From Parasitella parasitica (taxonomy: Eukaryota > Mucoromycota > Mucoromycetes > Mucorales > Mucoraceae), in assembly GCA_025201805.1 (NCBI GenBank), contig MU619241.1, forward strand, positions 425,115 through 453,783: a stretch of 28,669 bases of DNA. The letters are read 5' to 3'. The position numbers were made by a program, and so were the translations under genes. How positions within the stretch are numbered: position 1 is the stretch's first letter; every line of letters starts with the position of its first letter. The notes beneath the pieces are model-generated. The model did not search any database and was not told the DNA's origin. It was given only the letters and a program-made list of their open reading frames with translations. This document shows positions 9,538 to 18,400 of this stretch, in pieces.

Positions 9538-10585
9538 ACATAGTATAATTACATCCATATTTTTCAATTAATAAAAGATGATTCTTTATTCTATAATTAT
9601 CTTAAACCAGACATTACAATTGCGTAGTACGATCTAACATATTCCCCTGCTGCGATGTGTTATAAATATTAATACCATTAGAAATAGCAACTGTCGCAGC
9701 AAGTGAGCATATTACAAATATCTTATTATTTTTATTGAATAAATATTATCCTATTATTCTTTTTACCTAAAATATTGTTGTTATTTAATAACATTTAGCT
9801 TGAGTTATTCTTACATCAAGAATCTAAAGGTCTTGATTCAATAGCACTGGTTGAATTGTGCCAATAAGATTTAGTATATCATTATTGGGTATAGTTTCGG
9901 AATTAGAATAACACCGGGATCCGATTGGAGCTGGATTTGTAATTGACTCACGTGAAAAATTCAACCAATAAACCAGCGTCTAATTAAACAACCATACTGC
10001 ATTAATTAAAATCACAGAATTAACCTTATAAAAAGGTCTTCCATCAGGACATGATTTTTATAAACCAACCATGATTAGGCAGGATATGTATCTTTGAGAT
10101 TTGACGACCCATTAATAAAACTAGCCCAATTGTGATGATACCATTAGACGAGATCCAAATAAACAACAATACCGGTATTACTAAAATTGAGAGACAAATA
10201 GAGAAGAAATTTAGAGAATCAAGGACCTTTGTAGAATGTTTGATCGTTTTCAAAGGACCGTGCATCACCTGTATTAATTGTAAATGGAAAGTAATTGCAA
10301 TCTGAGATAAAGATACATAAATGTATTATCCCAACGTCAACATTATGATTGCTGACCTATTTGTCATTCCTGCTGATGGCGCCATTGTGTGATTATTAGG
10401 CACCTGGGATGCTCACAGAAATTCGGACAATGGGCTAGCCCCACCAATGGAATTGAAATGTCGCACATAATTAAACGATTTTATGCATCTAAATCAGAAT
10501 AATGACCCAGAAAAAAAAAACAGTTTAAAAAGAGTCTGTTTGAACGATAAAAAATTCGGTTTTTGTATATCTCTTTTTATGAAAA
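9538..10585. other. AT-rich spacer upstream of the phosphoesterase gene
   Basis: No supported gene. A minus-strand frame at 10044-10268 would encode a hydrophobic 74-residue peptide, but it has no homology I recognise. A palindromic CACGTG at 9949-9954 and an imperfect inverted pair (CCTTTG/CAAAGG) near 10224-10258 are present. The last few hundred bases should contain the promoter of the plus-strand gene starting at 10586. Confidence 0.4.
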
Positions 10586-11690
10586 ATGAAAACCAGTATA
10601 CTATTATCCTTCTCTATTACTTTACTAACATTTTATCAAGCATGTACGGCTAAGCCCGTTACTACCAAAGCCAGTTCTTCCCTTGTCAAAGGAAAGCATT
10701 TTGACCGTGTAGTTATTATTGTTATGGAAAATCAGAACTATGATGTCGCTTTCAAGAACAAGTTTATGAAAGGGTTGAACAAGGAGTACGGAAACGGAGT
10801 CTTGTTGACTAATTACCTTGCTACGACACACCCTTCTCAACCAAATTATGTAAGCAATTGTTAAGTCGAATGTATACAAGTATGCACGTCTTTTGCTAAT
10901 TGACATTGCGCTGCAGATTGCTATGATCAGTGGATCAACAAAGGGCACAAAAGAAGACGATAACTCCAATATCAATAGAAAGAATATCGTTGATCTTCTG
11001 GAGGCGAAAGGCATTTCCTGGAAAACCTATCAAGAGGGTTACCCTGGCCATTGTAACAAGAAGTCAGACATTGGCAAATATGCTAGGAAGCATAATCCTT
11101 TCATGTCTTTCACGAATATTTCAAAGAACAAGGAAAGATGTGCCAAAATTGTCAATTCCAAGCAATTGGATAAAGATATTGCCAACAACAATGTACCTCA
11201 ATTCGTGTTCTATACACCTGACGTAAGTTGAAAATACAAAAATCATTGCAAAGGACCTGAAGAAAAAAAAAACAAAAAAAAAAACTAACAACGAGAGTAG
11301 ATTGATAATGATGCTCATGACACAAACATGAAATTTGGCGCCAACTGGTTAAAGAAGTTCCTTTCCACTCGTATAAAGCAACAAGCTTTCAATAAAAACA
11401 CTATGTTTGTAGTTACGTTTGACGAAGACGATGGTGGAACAGACGACAACAAGGTTCTTACTGTTCTTTTCGGTCCTGATTTCCACCCTTCCAGCAAATC
11501 AGACAAGGACAATACCAGATACAACCACTACTCTTTGTTAAAGACAATCGAAGACAATGTAAGTCCCCAGTGTTTGTCTTTTTTTAAATATATTGTACTG
11601 TGTACCAATACTCAAACATTACAACGTATATAGTGGTCATTAGGTGATCTCGGACAAAATGACAAGAAAGCAAAAGTTATTAAATTATAA
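10586..11690 (+). CDS. Secreted phosphoesterase / acid phosphatase-type protein (PF04185 family)
   Basis: This family includes fungal acid phosphatases and bacterial phospholipases C that hydrolyse phosphate esters outside the cell. Four exons close in phase: 10586-10849, 10917-11222, 11301-11558 and 11634-11690, giving about 294 residues. A signal peptide is evident at residues 1-22 (ILLSFSITLLTFYQACTA). Family marks include IVMENQNYD (metal-binding E-N), HPSQPNY joined across intron 1 to IAMISGST, WKTYQEGYPG, and the acidic FDEDDGGTDD near the C-terminus. No membrane anchor is seen, so it is probably secreted or periplasmic. The gene converges on the GT49 gene. The substrate cannot be told from sequence; acid phosphatase is the likeliest activity. 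Confidence 0.9.
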
Positions 11691-11757
11691 AATGAAACAA
11701 AGCATCGAGTCTGGCACTCATGCTTTGATGCACTTTTAACTTGTATGTATAGTTGAA

Positions 11758-11797
11758 AATAATAATAATAATAATAATAATAACAAAAAAAAAAAAA
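11758..11797. repeat. (AAT)n microsatellite with adjoining poly-A
   Basis: About eight AAT repeats followed by a run of A lie in the 231-bp spacer between the converging phosphoesterase and GT49 genes. They therefore fall in or near both 3' ends. No gene overlaps them. Confidence 0.8.
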
Positions 11798-11921
11798 AAG
11801 CACTGTTTTAATAAAGTGTGCAGTTTCCTTGACGTGCGTACATGTTTTATTTTAAAAAGAAAAAAGATATGATGTCTATACAAAAAAGATCTATAAGAAA
11901 GCAGAGTATTAAATCGACCAA

Positions 11922-13704
11922 TTAGACAGCTCCTGCTGCTAGGCCAAGAACATCTCTGCGTTGGTCTTGCCACCCTATCGCTTCTGCGCTACATCCTCGA
12001 GGCCATCGAGCGCTTGAGCCATATAACGATTCTATTTCCTTCATAAACCCATCAAAGTAATTCCAATTTGTAGCTGCCTTTTGAGATTTTTCGAATCCTC
12101 CGCCCGGCCACACTAGTGTTGAGTGATCCTTGTGGATCATAAATATCTCTCGGAGCACCATAAACCTGTATCTTTCAGCGTTCAGGTGCAATGCATGTGA
12201 TTGCTTGTCTCCTCCTTGATTCTTGAAACGAGCGTCGTATAAAGGCGCTGATCGATGTAGTACGTAATAAGGTTCCCATTGAGATTCAAAGCAGACTTCG
12301 TAAGCAAGCGGGTTCCCGTGCAATAAGGGCCTGTCCATAGCAATCTGGGCAGCCAATGTTGGACCATGACCGGCCCCTGGATCAGTAATATAAGCAATAT
12401 TGCGCCCTACGAGCTGCCTCAATTCACTGTACGATTGTGGCATTGGTAGGTGAGCAAATTCTTCCCGAATAGCAAAACACGGGACAACCCAGGCTGTTTC
12501 TGGTATGTTGCCAGCCTGGTATACAACGAAAGGAAGGAGGCGTGATCGCAGAAAGTTGTACAGATACTTTGTGGGAGTGAAATCCGCATCCATGACGAAT
12601 ATGTAGTCTGTTGATGATTCTGTGATGGCTATGTTTCGTAGATGATTGATAGGGTATGCCAGATGAGAGCTGTCCGAGTAGCTGGGCTTTACTAGAGTAA
12701 TGGTAACTCGAGAATAAGCTTGCAAGTTGTCTTGGTTTTCAAAGTATTTGATCAGATGGTCGATATCTGTTGGTTGCGTAAGGTATCTAGTAACACTTGT
12801 TTAGTACCACACTATTGGACTGGAATTAGAGTGCATACATGGCTACTGAGATAGGCCCTGTCCATGCTTCGATCGCTCTTGCAAATGTGTCCAGTCTGTT
12901 TACTGAAAACTGGCTAATCATACACACGTCTATATTCTCGGCTTCTCCATTAATTATAGCATGCTGAACGAGTACAATCTCCTCATTCTGACCAGATTGC
13001 TCTATTTGGTATTGTTAGTAGTTGTTTGCTGCCATGTCAAATTCTGCACTTGCCACTCATTAGTTTCTTCATTTGCTGTGCAATGATCAAAATATCGGCT
13101 GTTTTCAAGATTGAGTATATTTAAGCAATGCCATGAAATCTAGCTGCATCTGACCTCTTAGATCCATCTCGACAAAATTGCGGCATTTTAGACTGTAGCC
13201 AGACTCTGAGCATTGTGTGTGTCCTTGTGGGATCGTGAGCCATTCGCCGTTATCTACTCGCCCCTCAATCTTGACTCTCAGCCGACAGCCCTCGCTCAAC
13301 TGAATAGTAGACAAGTCGCGAAACACTCCAGCTTTTGATAAATCAGACCAGACGTAGTTTTGATTTGCCTTCCATGTCGAGCATCTGTTGCTGGGATTGC
13401 ACAGCACAGCTGCGCATGTGGTTTCGTGCTTTTTATATACAGGCTGGTTCTTTAGCGCCAGTCTGCTGGTTTTGGGATTAGTGGAATTGGGATAAAGTAG
13501 AAATACGAAAAAAAAGATGGCTATCAGTGTAAAAATGCCCTTTGTTGGTGAAAGAAGTCGCTCCTGCCACATGCCGCTTGATGAGCTGGAAGGCCCGGAT
13601 GGTTTGTAATGGCGTCGTGCATTGCTGAAATAGCGCTTCTTTTTATCGTCGTCGTCATCGTCATCAACTCTGCTGTAACTACTCCCATTAGAGAACGGAT
13701 TCAT
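11922..13704 (-). CDS. Type II membrane glycosyltransferase, GT49 family (LARGE/B4GAT1-like), with a frame conflict
   Basis: GT49 enzymes are Golgi glucuronyl- or xylosyltransferase-related proteins; the fungal substrates are unknown to me. The start is the ATG at 13704. Residues 1-55 are cytosolic with a run of seven Asp, residues 56-71 are a membrane anchor (GIFTLIAIFFFVFLL), and the rest is lumenal. Clear exons are 13704 to about 13120, 12839-13001 (or 12999) and 11922-12786, with a 52-nt last intron. The catalytic part holds the DxD motif in FVMDADFTPTK, then WVVPCFAI and ITDPGAGHGP. Between about 13120 and 13004 the family-like peptide (RYFDHC, EWQVQNLTW) lies in a different frame from both neighbours. 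It would need a +1 then a -1 shift, or unusual splicing. The gene may be intact with sequence errors, or a damaged allele. Confidence 0.8.
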
Positions 13705-13720
13705 TATATTACACACAAAA

Positions 13721-13723
<3 letters not shown>

Positions 13724-13767
<44 letters not shown>
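13724..13767. repeat. (GA)n / (CT)n microsatellite just upstream of the GT49 start codon
   Basis: About 22 GA dinucleotides lie roughly 20 nt upstream of the GT49 ATG at 13704. Read in the direction of that gene this is a (CT)n pyrimidine tract, which would fall in its 5' UTR or core promoter. Such tracts are length-unstable. Confidence 0.9.
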
Positions 13768-13768
<1 letters not shown>

Positions 13769-13979
13769 AAAAGCAATGTACGGTTTTACGCCACTCTCCT
13801 TCTTCTTTAGGTGACTGACTTACTGGAAATGGGCATGTGTGTAAGGTGGTTTTAGTTTTTATTGTACATAGCATTTTGTTTGGCGAGAAATTGGTCATAT
13901 ATTATATATAGTAGAAAATGTATCATTTGTGGTGTGCTTCTTTACATCATTGCATCAATCTAATTAGTGTGTTGTTGAT

Positions 13980-15237
13980 CTAGTTCTTTCCGGCATTTTC
14001 AGGTCTAAGCTGACGGACAGTCTTGCCAGTTCTCCAGATCTCAGACTCACGAATTTCTCTGAGCTCCTCCTCGAGCTTTTCACGGTAATCGGGTTGGGAG
14101 TTGCGATCAAGAGAACGAGCAGTTTCCGAACCATCTTTGACGGATCTGTAGAGATCCTCAAAGACAGGCTTAGAGGCATCATGGAAAGGCTTCCACCAAT
14201 CAAGAGCACCACGCATAGCAGTAGTAGAACAGTTGGAGTACATCCAATCCATACCACGTTCACCGATCAAGGGATACAGAGACTGAGTAGCCTCTTCAAC
14301 AGTCTCGTTAAAGGCTTCGGAAGGGGAGTGACCGTTGGCCCTCAAGACCTCATATTGTGCTTGGAACAAACCTTGAATAGCACCCATCAATACACCACGC
14401 TCACCAAACAAATCAGAGTAGACTTCCTTTTCAAAGGTGGTCTCGTACATGTAACCAGAACCGATTCCGATACCTAAGGCAACGGTGCGCTCTTTAGCAT
14501 GGCCACTGGCGTCTTGATAGACGGCGAAAGAAGAGTTGATACCACGACCCTCTTGGAAAAGGCGACGCACAGTGAAACCGGAGCCCTTGGGGGCAACGAG
14601 GATAACATCAACACCCTCAGGAGCCTCAATGTTGGTTTGGTCCTTGTAAACGATAGAGAAACCATGAGAAAAGTAGAGAGTCTTGCCAGGAGTCAACAGA
14701 GGCTTCATTTGGGGCCAGATCTCCTTTTGGAAAGCATCGGACAAGAGGTTCATGACGACAGTACCCTTCTCCACAGCATCCAAGACAGGGAACAAGTTCT
14801 TTCCAGGAACCCAACCTTCTTCAATGGCTTGTTGGTAGGTCTTACCTTCACGCTGGCCAATAATGACATTGACGCCGTTGTCACGTAAATTCAGAGCTTG
14901 GCCGCGACCTTGGGGACCATAACCGAGAACAGCGATAGTATCGTTCTTGAAGGTTTCGAGCAACTTTTCCTTGGGCACATCGGCACGTTCGTAGACAGTT
15001 TCCTTTGATCCACCGAAATCAAGAGTCTTCATACCACGAACTTGGGTGGTGATCTAATTGACCAATTAGCTCATGGTTTTAGGAATGTCAATGAGGTTTA
15101 CTTACAGTGGTAGACTTGACAGCAGCACGCTTGACATTGCTTGCCAACATGGACATAGGTCTAATGGCAGCAGCAGGGCGAGAGATAGTAGCACGGGCAG
15201 CTGAACGGAGAGCGGTGGCAAAAGTACGAGAGGCCAT
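13980..15237 (-). CDS. ILV5: Ketol-acid reductoisomerase, mitochondrial (acetohydroxyacid reductoisomerase)
   Basis: This enzyme converts 2-acetolactate or acetohydroxybutyrate to the dihydroxy acids, using NADPH and Mg2+, in valine, leucine and isoleucine synthesis in the mitochondrion. Two exons, 15106-15237 and 13980-15053, give about 401 residues, normal for fungi. Exon 1 encodes a 44-residue Arg/Ala/Ser-rich transit peptide without acids (MASRTFATALRSAARATI). The NADPH-binding loop LGYGPQGRGQALNLRDNG lies near residues 87-104. The C-terminal domain shows EVYSDLFGERGVLMGA and ETVEEATQSLYPLIGERG, with the conserved Glu ligands. Upstream elements (TATA, CCAAT, TGAGTCA) are listed separately. 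The single 52-nt intron falls at the transit/mature boundary. Confidence 0.98.
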
Positions 15238-15321
15238 TATTATTATTATTTTTTTGACACAATAAAATGTTTAATAGAAAGAAGAACAAGTATGTATATG
15301 CCCTTCTTTTTTTTTCCTGGC

Positions 15322-15329
15322 TTTTATAC
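15322..15329 (-). promoter_or_regulatory. TATA box of ILV5
   Basis: The minus strand reads AGTATAAAAG, a consensus TATA box, about 85 nt upstream of the ILV5 ATG (15237). The stretch down to the start is pyrimidine-rich, then A-rich, as in fungal 5' leaders. Confidence 0.6.
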
Positions 15330-15395
15330 TGAAAACAGATGGATGGCCTTCTTTCGGAGTGACATGTTCGCCTTACACAACAAGGCAAGCATCGT

Positions 15396-15402
15396 CCAAT
15401 CA
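15396..15402 (+). promoter_or_regulatory. CCAAT box upstream of ILV5
   Basis: CCAATCA on the plus strand, about 160 bp upstream of the ILV5 start. It matches the HAP/CBF complex site. A second copy in the opposite orientation (ATTGG, 15457-15461) lies 55 bp further out. Confidence 0.45.
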
Positions 15403-15456
15403 GCACAAGGGGATAAGAAATCTTTGATCAATGCATTATTGCACCTGGCCTTTCTG

Positions 15457-15470
15457 ATTGGTGTGAGTCA
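15457..15470. promoter_or_regulatory. Gcn4/Cpc1-type site TGAGTCA next to a CCAAT box
   Basis: TGAGTCA at 15464-15470 is a perfect match to the bZIP Gcn4/CPC1 consensus TGASTCA. It stands 2 bp from an inverted CCAAT (15457-15461), about 227 bp upstream of ILV5. General amino acid control of branched-chain amino acid genes through Gcn4-type factors is well known in yeast and Neurospora, so this placement is meaningful. It is not experimentally shown here. Confidence 0.5.
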
Positions 15471-16796
15471 TTAATTGTAAAAAGATATGGTTACCAATTA
15501 CCATGGAATCTCTTAACTTTTATACCAGTGATATATATTTCTTCTTTCTGCAGTGTAGGATGCAAGATATTCGGCCTCTTTCATTGGTTATAGATGTATT
15601 CATCTTTTTCCTTGCAGCTCAGACTGTTTCGATCGACCCATTTTTATTTTTTTTATTTATGCTTTAACCTTCAAGATTTCGTCACATGCACTCGATCAAG
15701 CTTCCCAAAAAGGAATATCGCTCTTGACACATTTCAGCAGATTACTGATTGTTTGGCTTGAGCATTTCATATCCATTGCAAAAAGTCGAAATGCAGAGTG
15801 AGGTCTGACATGCCATGGCTGTGCCCCAGCTTGGATAAGTCTTGTAGGGATGCCTTATGCATTCAGCCATTTCGTCGCCAGTCTTCGCTGCAACACAAGC
15901 ACTATGTACCGTATACTCTCGAAAAAAACTCTGTGCATTGGAAAGCATCGGCAGAGACATAGCCCGCTTAATTTCTGTTTTGTACATACAAATTGCTTTA
16001 CAGCAAACCTGTACTTCCAGTACATGTGCGTACATGGTTGTTTGCCAATTATTTCGTTTTTTTTTGTTACCAAAAGGCTCGCAAATCGTAATTAAGCAAG
16101 TGTATATGAGTGAAGGATGTTGCACAAAGTTATCCTAGACATTTAATGATAATGGTTTTTCATGTATAAAAAAAAAAAAGGCTGCACTACCGAAAAGATT
16201 ACTTGTAGAGATTCTAGTATTTCCTTCGTATGCATATGTGTCCATTTACACGACTAGTTAATACACTTTGAACTCTATACTAACCCTACCTATATACTTT
16301 AAATCAATATTACGCTTTGCTGATGATTAATTTTGGAAATGTACATTCAGGTCATTTATTTCCTTGAGGTGTGGATTAGTGTAGCGTGATACAGTCAACG
16401 TATAAGGCCTGGAAAGTGCAAGTAGACACGAGACAAAATGAAATACACGGAATTTTTGCTGATTAATAAACTGCGTTTTATGAGAGAACCACTCCAAATA
16501 TCGTGTGAATCAGTGTCTACTGCCGCCTTTTTGTATAGGAAGTAACGTCGATTCTTTATGGAGGTATTAGAATGCACGCAAAGGTTGCACTGATATGAGC
16601 TTCAGATCATGCAAATCCAAACACTCTAGGCAAGGGCTCTTTTGGATTGTATCGAGCCAACCAGTGGCATGCCGTATTTCTGAGAGTGGCCTTCTCAAGT
16701 GTAACGTACAAAGTGGTATAAATATCATCCTATTTTCTACCCTTCTTTTATTTTATTTTTTCACACTCTTGTATACACAAAAAAAAAAATCGAAAA
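15471..16796. other. Spacer between ILV5 and the class II aldolase gene
   Basis: About 1.3 kb without a supported gene. A minus-strand frame at 15742-16125 ends in a Cys-containing tail (SACVAAKTGDEMAEC, then MACQTSLCISTFC) but lacks a recognised family and a credible start. The right end (16740-16796) is pyrimidine-rich, then A-rich, as expected for the promoter and leader of the plus-strand gene starting at 16797. Confidence 0.4.
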
Positions 16797-17791
16797 ATGT
16801 CGCCTCCCATGTGAGCAATTTGAATGTATGCCGATGGCTTCAAGTCTAGACTAACACCTGTTTGCGTAGCACTGACAACGCGCAACAGCAACAGGCCGCT
16901 GCTCCCAACTTGGAGTTGGAAATGCACCGCAAAAGCTCAATCTTCCTCAGATCCAAAAAGAAGGTCGTTTTGACTGGATCCGAGACGGAGGAAGAAGCCA
17001 GGGCTGCCGAGCAGCAGCCAGTTATCATTCCATCAATGCCAAAATTCAAAGATGTTCATAGTCAACGGGTTCACATGAAACAAAAGCTGGCTGCCGGCTT
17101 CCGACTTCTGGCCAAGTTTGGCTGGGATGAAGGTGTTGCCGGGCACATGACATTCCGTGACCCTGAATACCCAGATCTCTTTTGGGTCAATGCCTTTGGG
17201 CAGTATTTTGGCCACATCAAGGCCAGCGACCTGATCCTCGTTGATCATTCTGGCGCTATTGTGCGGGGCAAATACACTGTCAACAAGGCAGCCTTTGTTA
17301 TTCATGCCGCTATCCACCAAGCAAGACCTGATGTCACTTGCGCAGTCCACACGCATTCCATTTACGGCAGAACCTTTTCTACACTAGGCCGCAAGCTTTT
17401 GCCCATCTCTCAAGATTCATGCGCATTTTTTGAGTCTCACGGCCTCTACGAAGACTTTGGCGGCGTGGTGTTTGACCATGAAGAAGGCCAGCGATTAGTC
17501 AAGGCCTTAGGCCCGACTAACAAGTCGCTAATTTTGCAAAACCACGGCTTATTGACCACTGGCAAGACGGTTGACGAAGCCATCTGGGCATTCATCTCCA
17601 TGGAAAGATCATGCCATTCACAACTGATGGCAGAAGCAGCGCATGCAAACGGCTACAAGGACCTCATTTTGATCGAAGACGAGGTAGCTAGGCAAACATG
17701 CAGAACTGTTGGTGATGCGAATGCTGGATATGCCCAATTTCAGCCAATGTACAACATGATCATCAAAGAGCAGCCTGATTGTCTTGAATAA
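16797..17791 (+). CDS. Class II aldolase/adducin-head domain protein (mug14-like)
   Basis: The family contains metal-dependent aldolases and epimerases and the catalytically inactive adducin head. Fungal members such as S. pombe Mug14 have poorly defined roles. Two exons, 16797-16810 (14 nt, MSPP plus two bases) and 16870-17791, give about 311 residues. The intron has donor GTGAGC and a GACTAAC-like branch point. An N-terminal tail of about 60 residues is Gln/Ala-rich, then charged. The domain starts near residue 70. The metal-ligand pattern is kept: HTH at 165-167 and NHG at 229-231 with LLTTG after it, so a bound metal and catalysis are plausible. The start is the ATG at 16797; no other in-frame ATG fits before the domain. 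The physiological substrate is unknown. Confidence 0.92.
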
Positions 17792-17835
17792 AGCATATAT
17801 TCATCATTTATTTAACATTGTACAATATTATTAGT

Positions 17836-17860
17836 GGAGGGGAGGGGGGAGGGCGGGGGA
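17836..17860 (+). promoter_or_regulatory. G-quadruplex-prone tract between two converging genes
   Basis: Four G-runs of 4, 6, 3 and 5 are separated by single bases. This gives a near-ideal parallel G4 motif on the plus strand, about 45 nt after the aldolase-family stop codon and about 40 nt from the PMP3 stop on the other strand. It would lie in the 3' UTR of the plus-strand transcript. A role in termination is inference. Confidence 0.6.
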
Positions 17861-17897
17861 TATTTATATACGGTTATTGTGGTGGCTCCTTGGTGGG

Positions 17898-18200
17898 CTA
17901 ATACTTTAGAATAATGTATAGTGCGTGGACTAGTTTAAAATGAACCGTCAGTACAGACATCTCTCTCTCCTTCCGGATAATAAACTTACTGATTCCAGGA
18001 ATATAGCCAAGACAGGTCAAGCCAATATTGACTAAAAGATCGCAGACGCAGCCTCTCTCCATAAAGACGCCAAGAGGAGGAAGGACGACAGCTGTGCATG
18101 TATACAAAAATGCCGTTGAGCACAGATGGTCCCCGCAACCACAACACTAGATTCACTTACCAAAGAAAATTTTGCAGATATCAGAACAGGTAAATGCCAT
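17898..18200 (-). CDS. PMP3: Pmp3-family plasma membrane proteolipid
   Basis: Pmp3/RCI2 proteins are very small membrane proteolipids that affect plasma membrane potential and salt tolerance. Three exons close in phase: 18161-18200, 17990-18091 and 17898-17929, giving 57 residues, the normal size. The protein begins MAFTCSDICKIFF and goes on with AVVLPPLGVFMERGC, CDLLVNIGLTCLGYIPG and IIHALYIILKY. This gives the two hydrophobic helices and the signature ending of the family. A reading that ignores introns yields a false start in intron 1 and runs through intron 2. A TATA box lies about 80 nt upstream. It sits in the 200-bp gap downstream of SKI3 on the same strand. Confidence 0.95.
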
Positions 18201-18280
18201 TTTTATTATTCAAACAGTGAATGTAGTAGTTTTATGAAATGAAAATAAAAACAAAAGGGCAAACCGGATAATTGGAACTC

Positions 18281-18289
18281 TTTTTATAT
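18281..18289 (-). promoter_or_regulatory. TATA box of PMP3
   Basis: The minus strand reads GATATAAAAAG about 80-90 nt upstream of the PMP3 ATG at 18200. It lies in the 200-bp interval after the SKI3 stop codon, so the PMP3 promoter and the SKI3 3' UTR share this space. Confidence 0.45.
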
Positions 18290-18400
18290 CTGCTTATTGT
18301 TTGGTGGGTTGGACAGAAAACGTCATTTTTCAACTCAAACTAGTATTTGATGACAACATTTTTGAATCACAACTACCGTACACCGCCCCCTACTATATTC

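Noticed and set aside
9949-9954. CACGTG as a Pho4-type site for the phosphoesterase gene
   Set aside because: It is over 600 bp from the start and a single 6-bp match; the link is too weak to annotate.
10044-10268. Minus-strand 74-codon hydrophobic open frame
   Set aside because: Hydrophobicity is common by chance in T-rich DNA; there is no family, splice context or promoter.
13021-13097. Alternative GT49 splice model using donor AGAG|GTCAGA and a GC donor, giving ADILIIAQQMKK
   Set aside because: It closes in phase but uses a poor donor and discards the RYFDHC/EWQVQNLTW peptide, which fits the family better.
14094-14888. Two 127-129-codon plus-strand open frames opposite ILV5
   Set aside because: They are antisense shadows of the highly conserved ILV5 exon 2, with no family features of their own.
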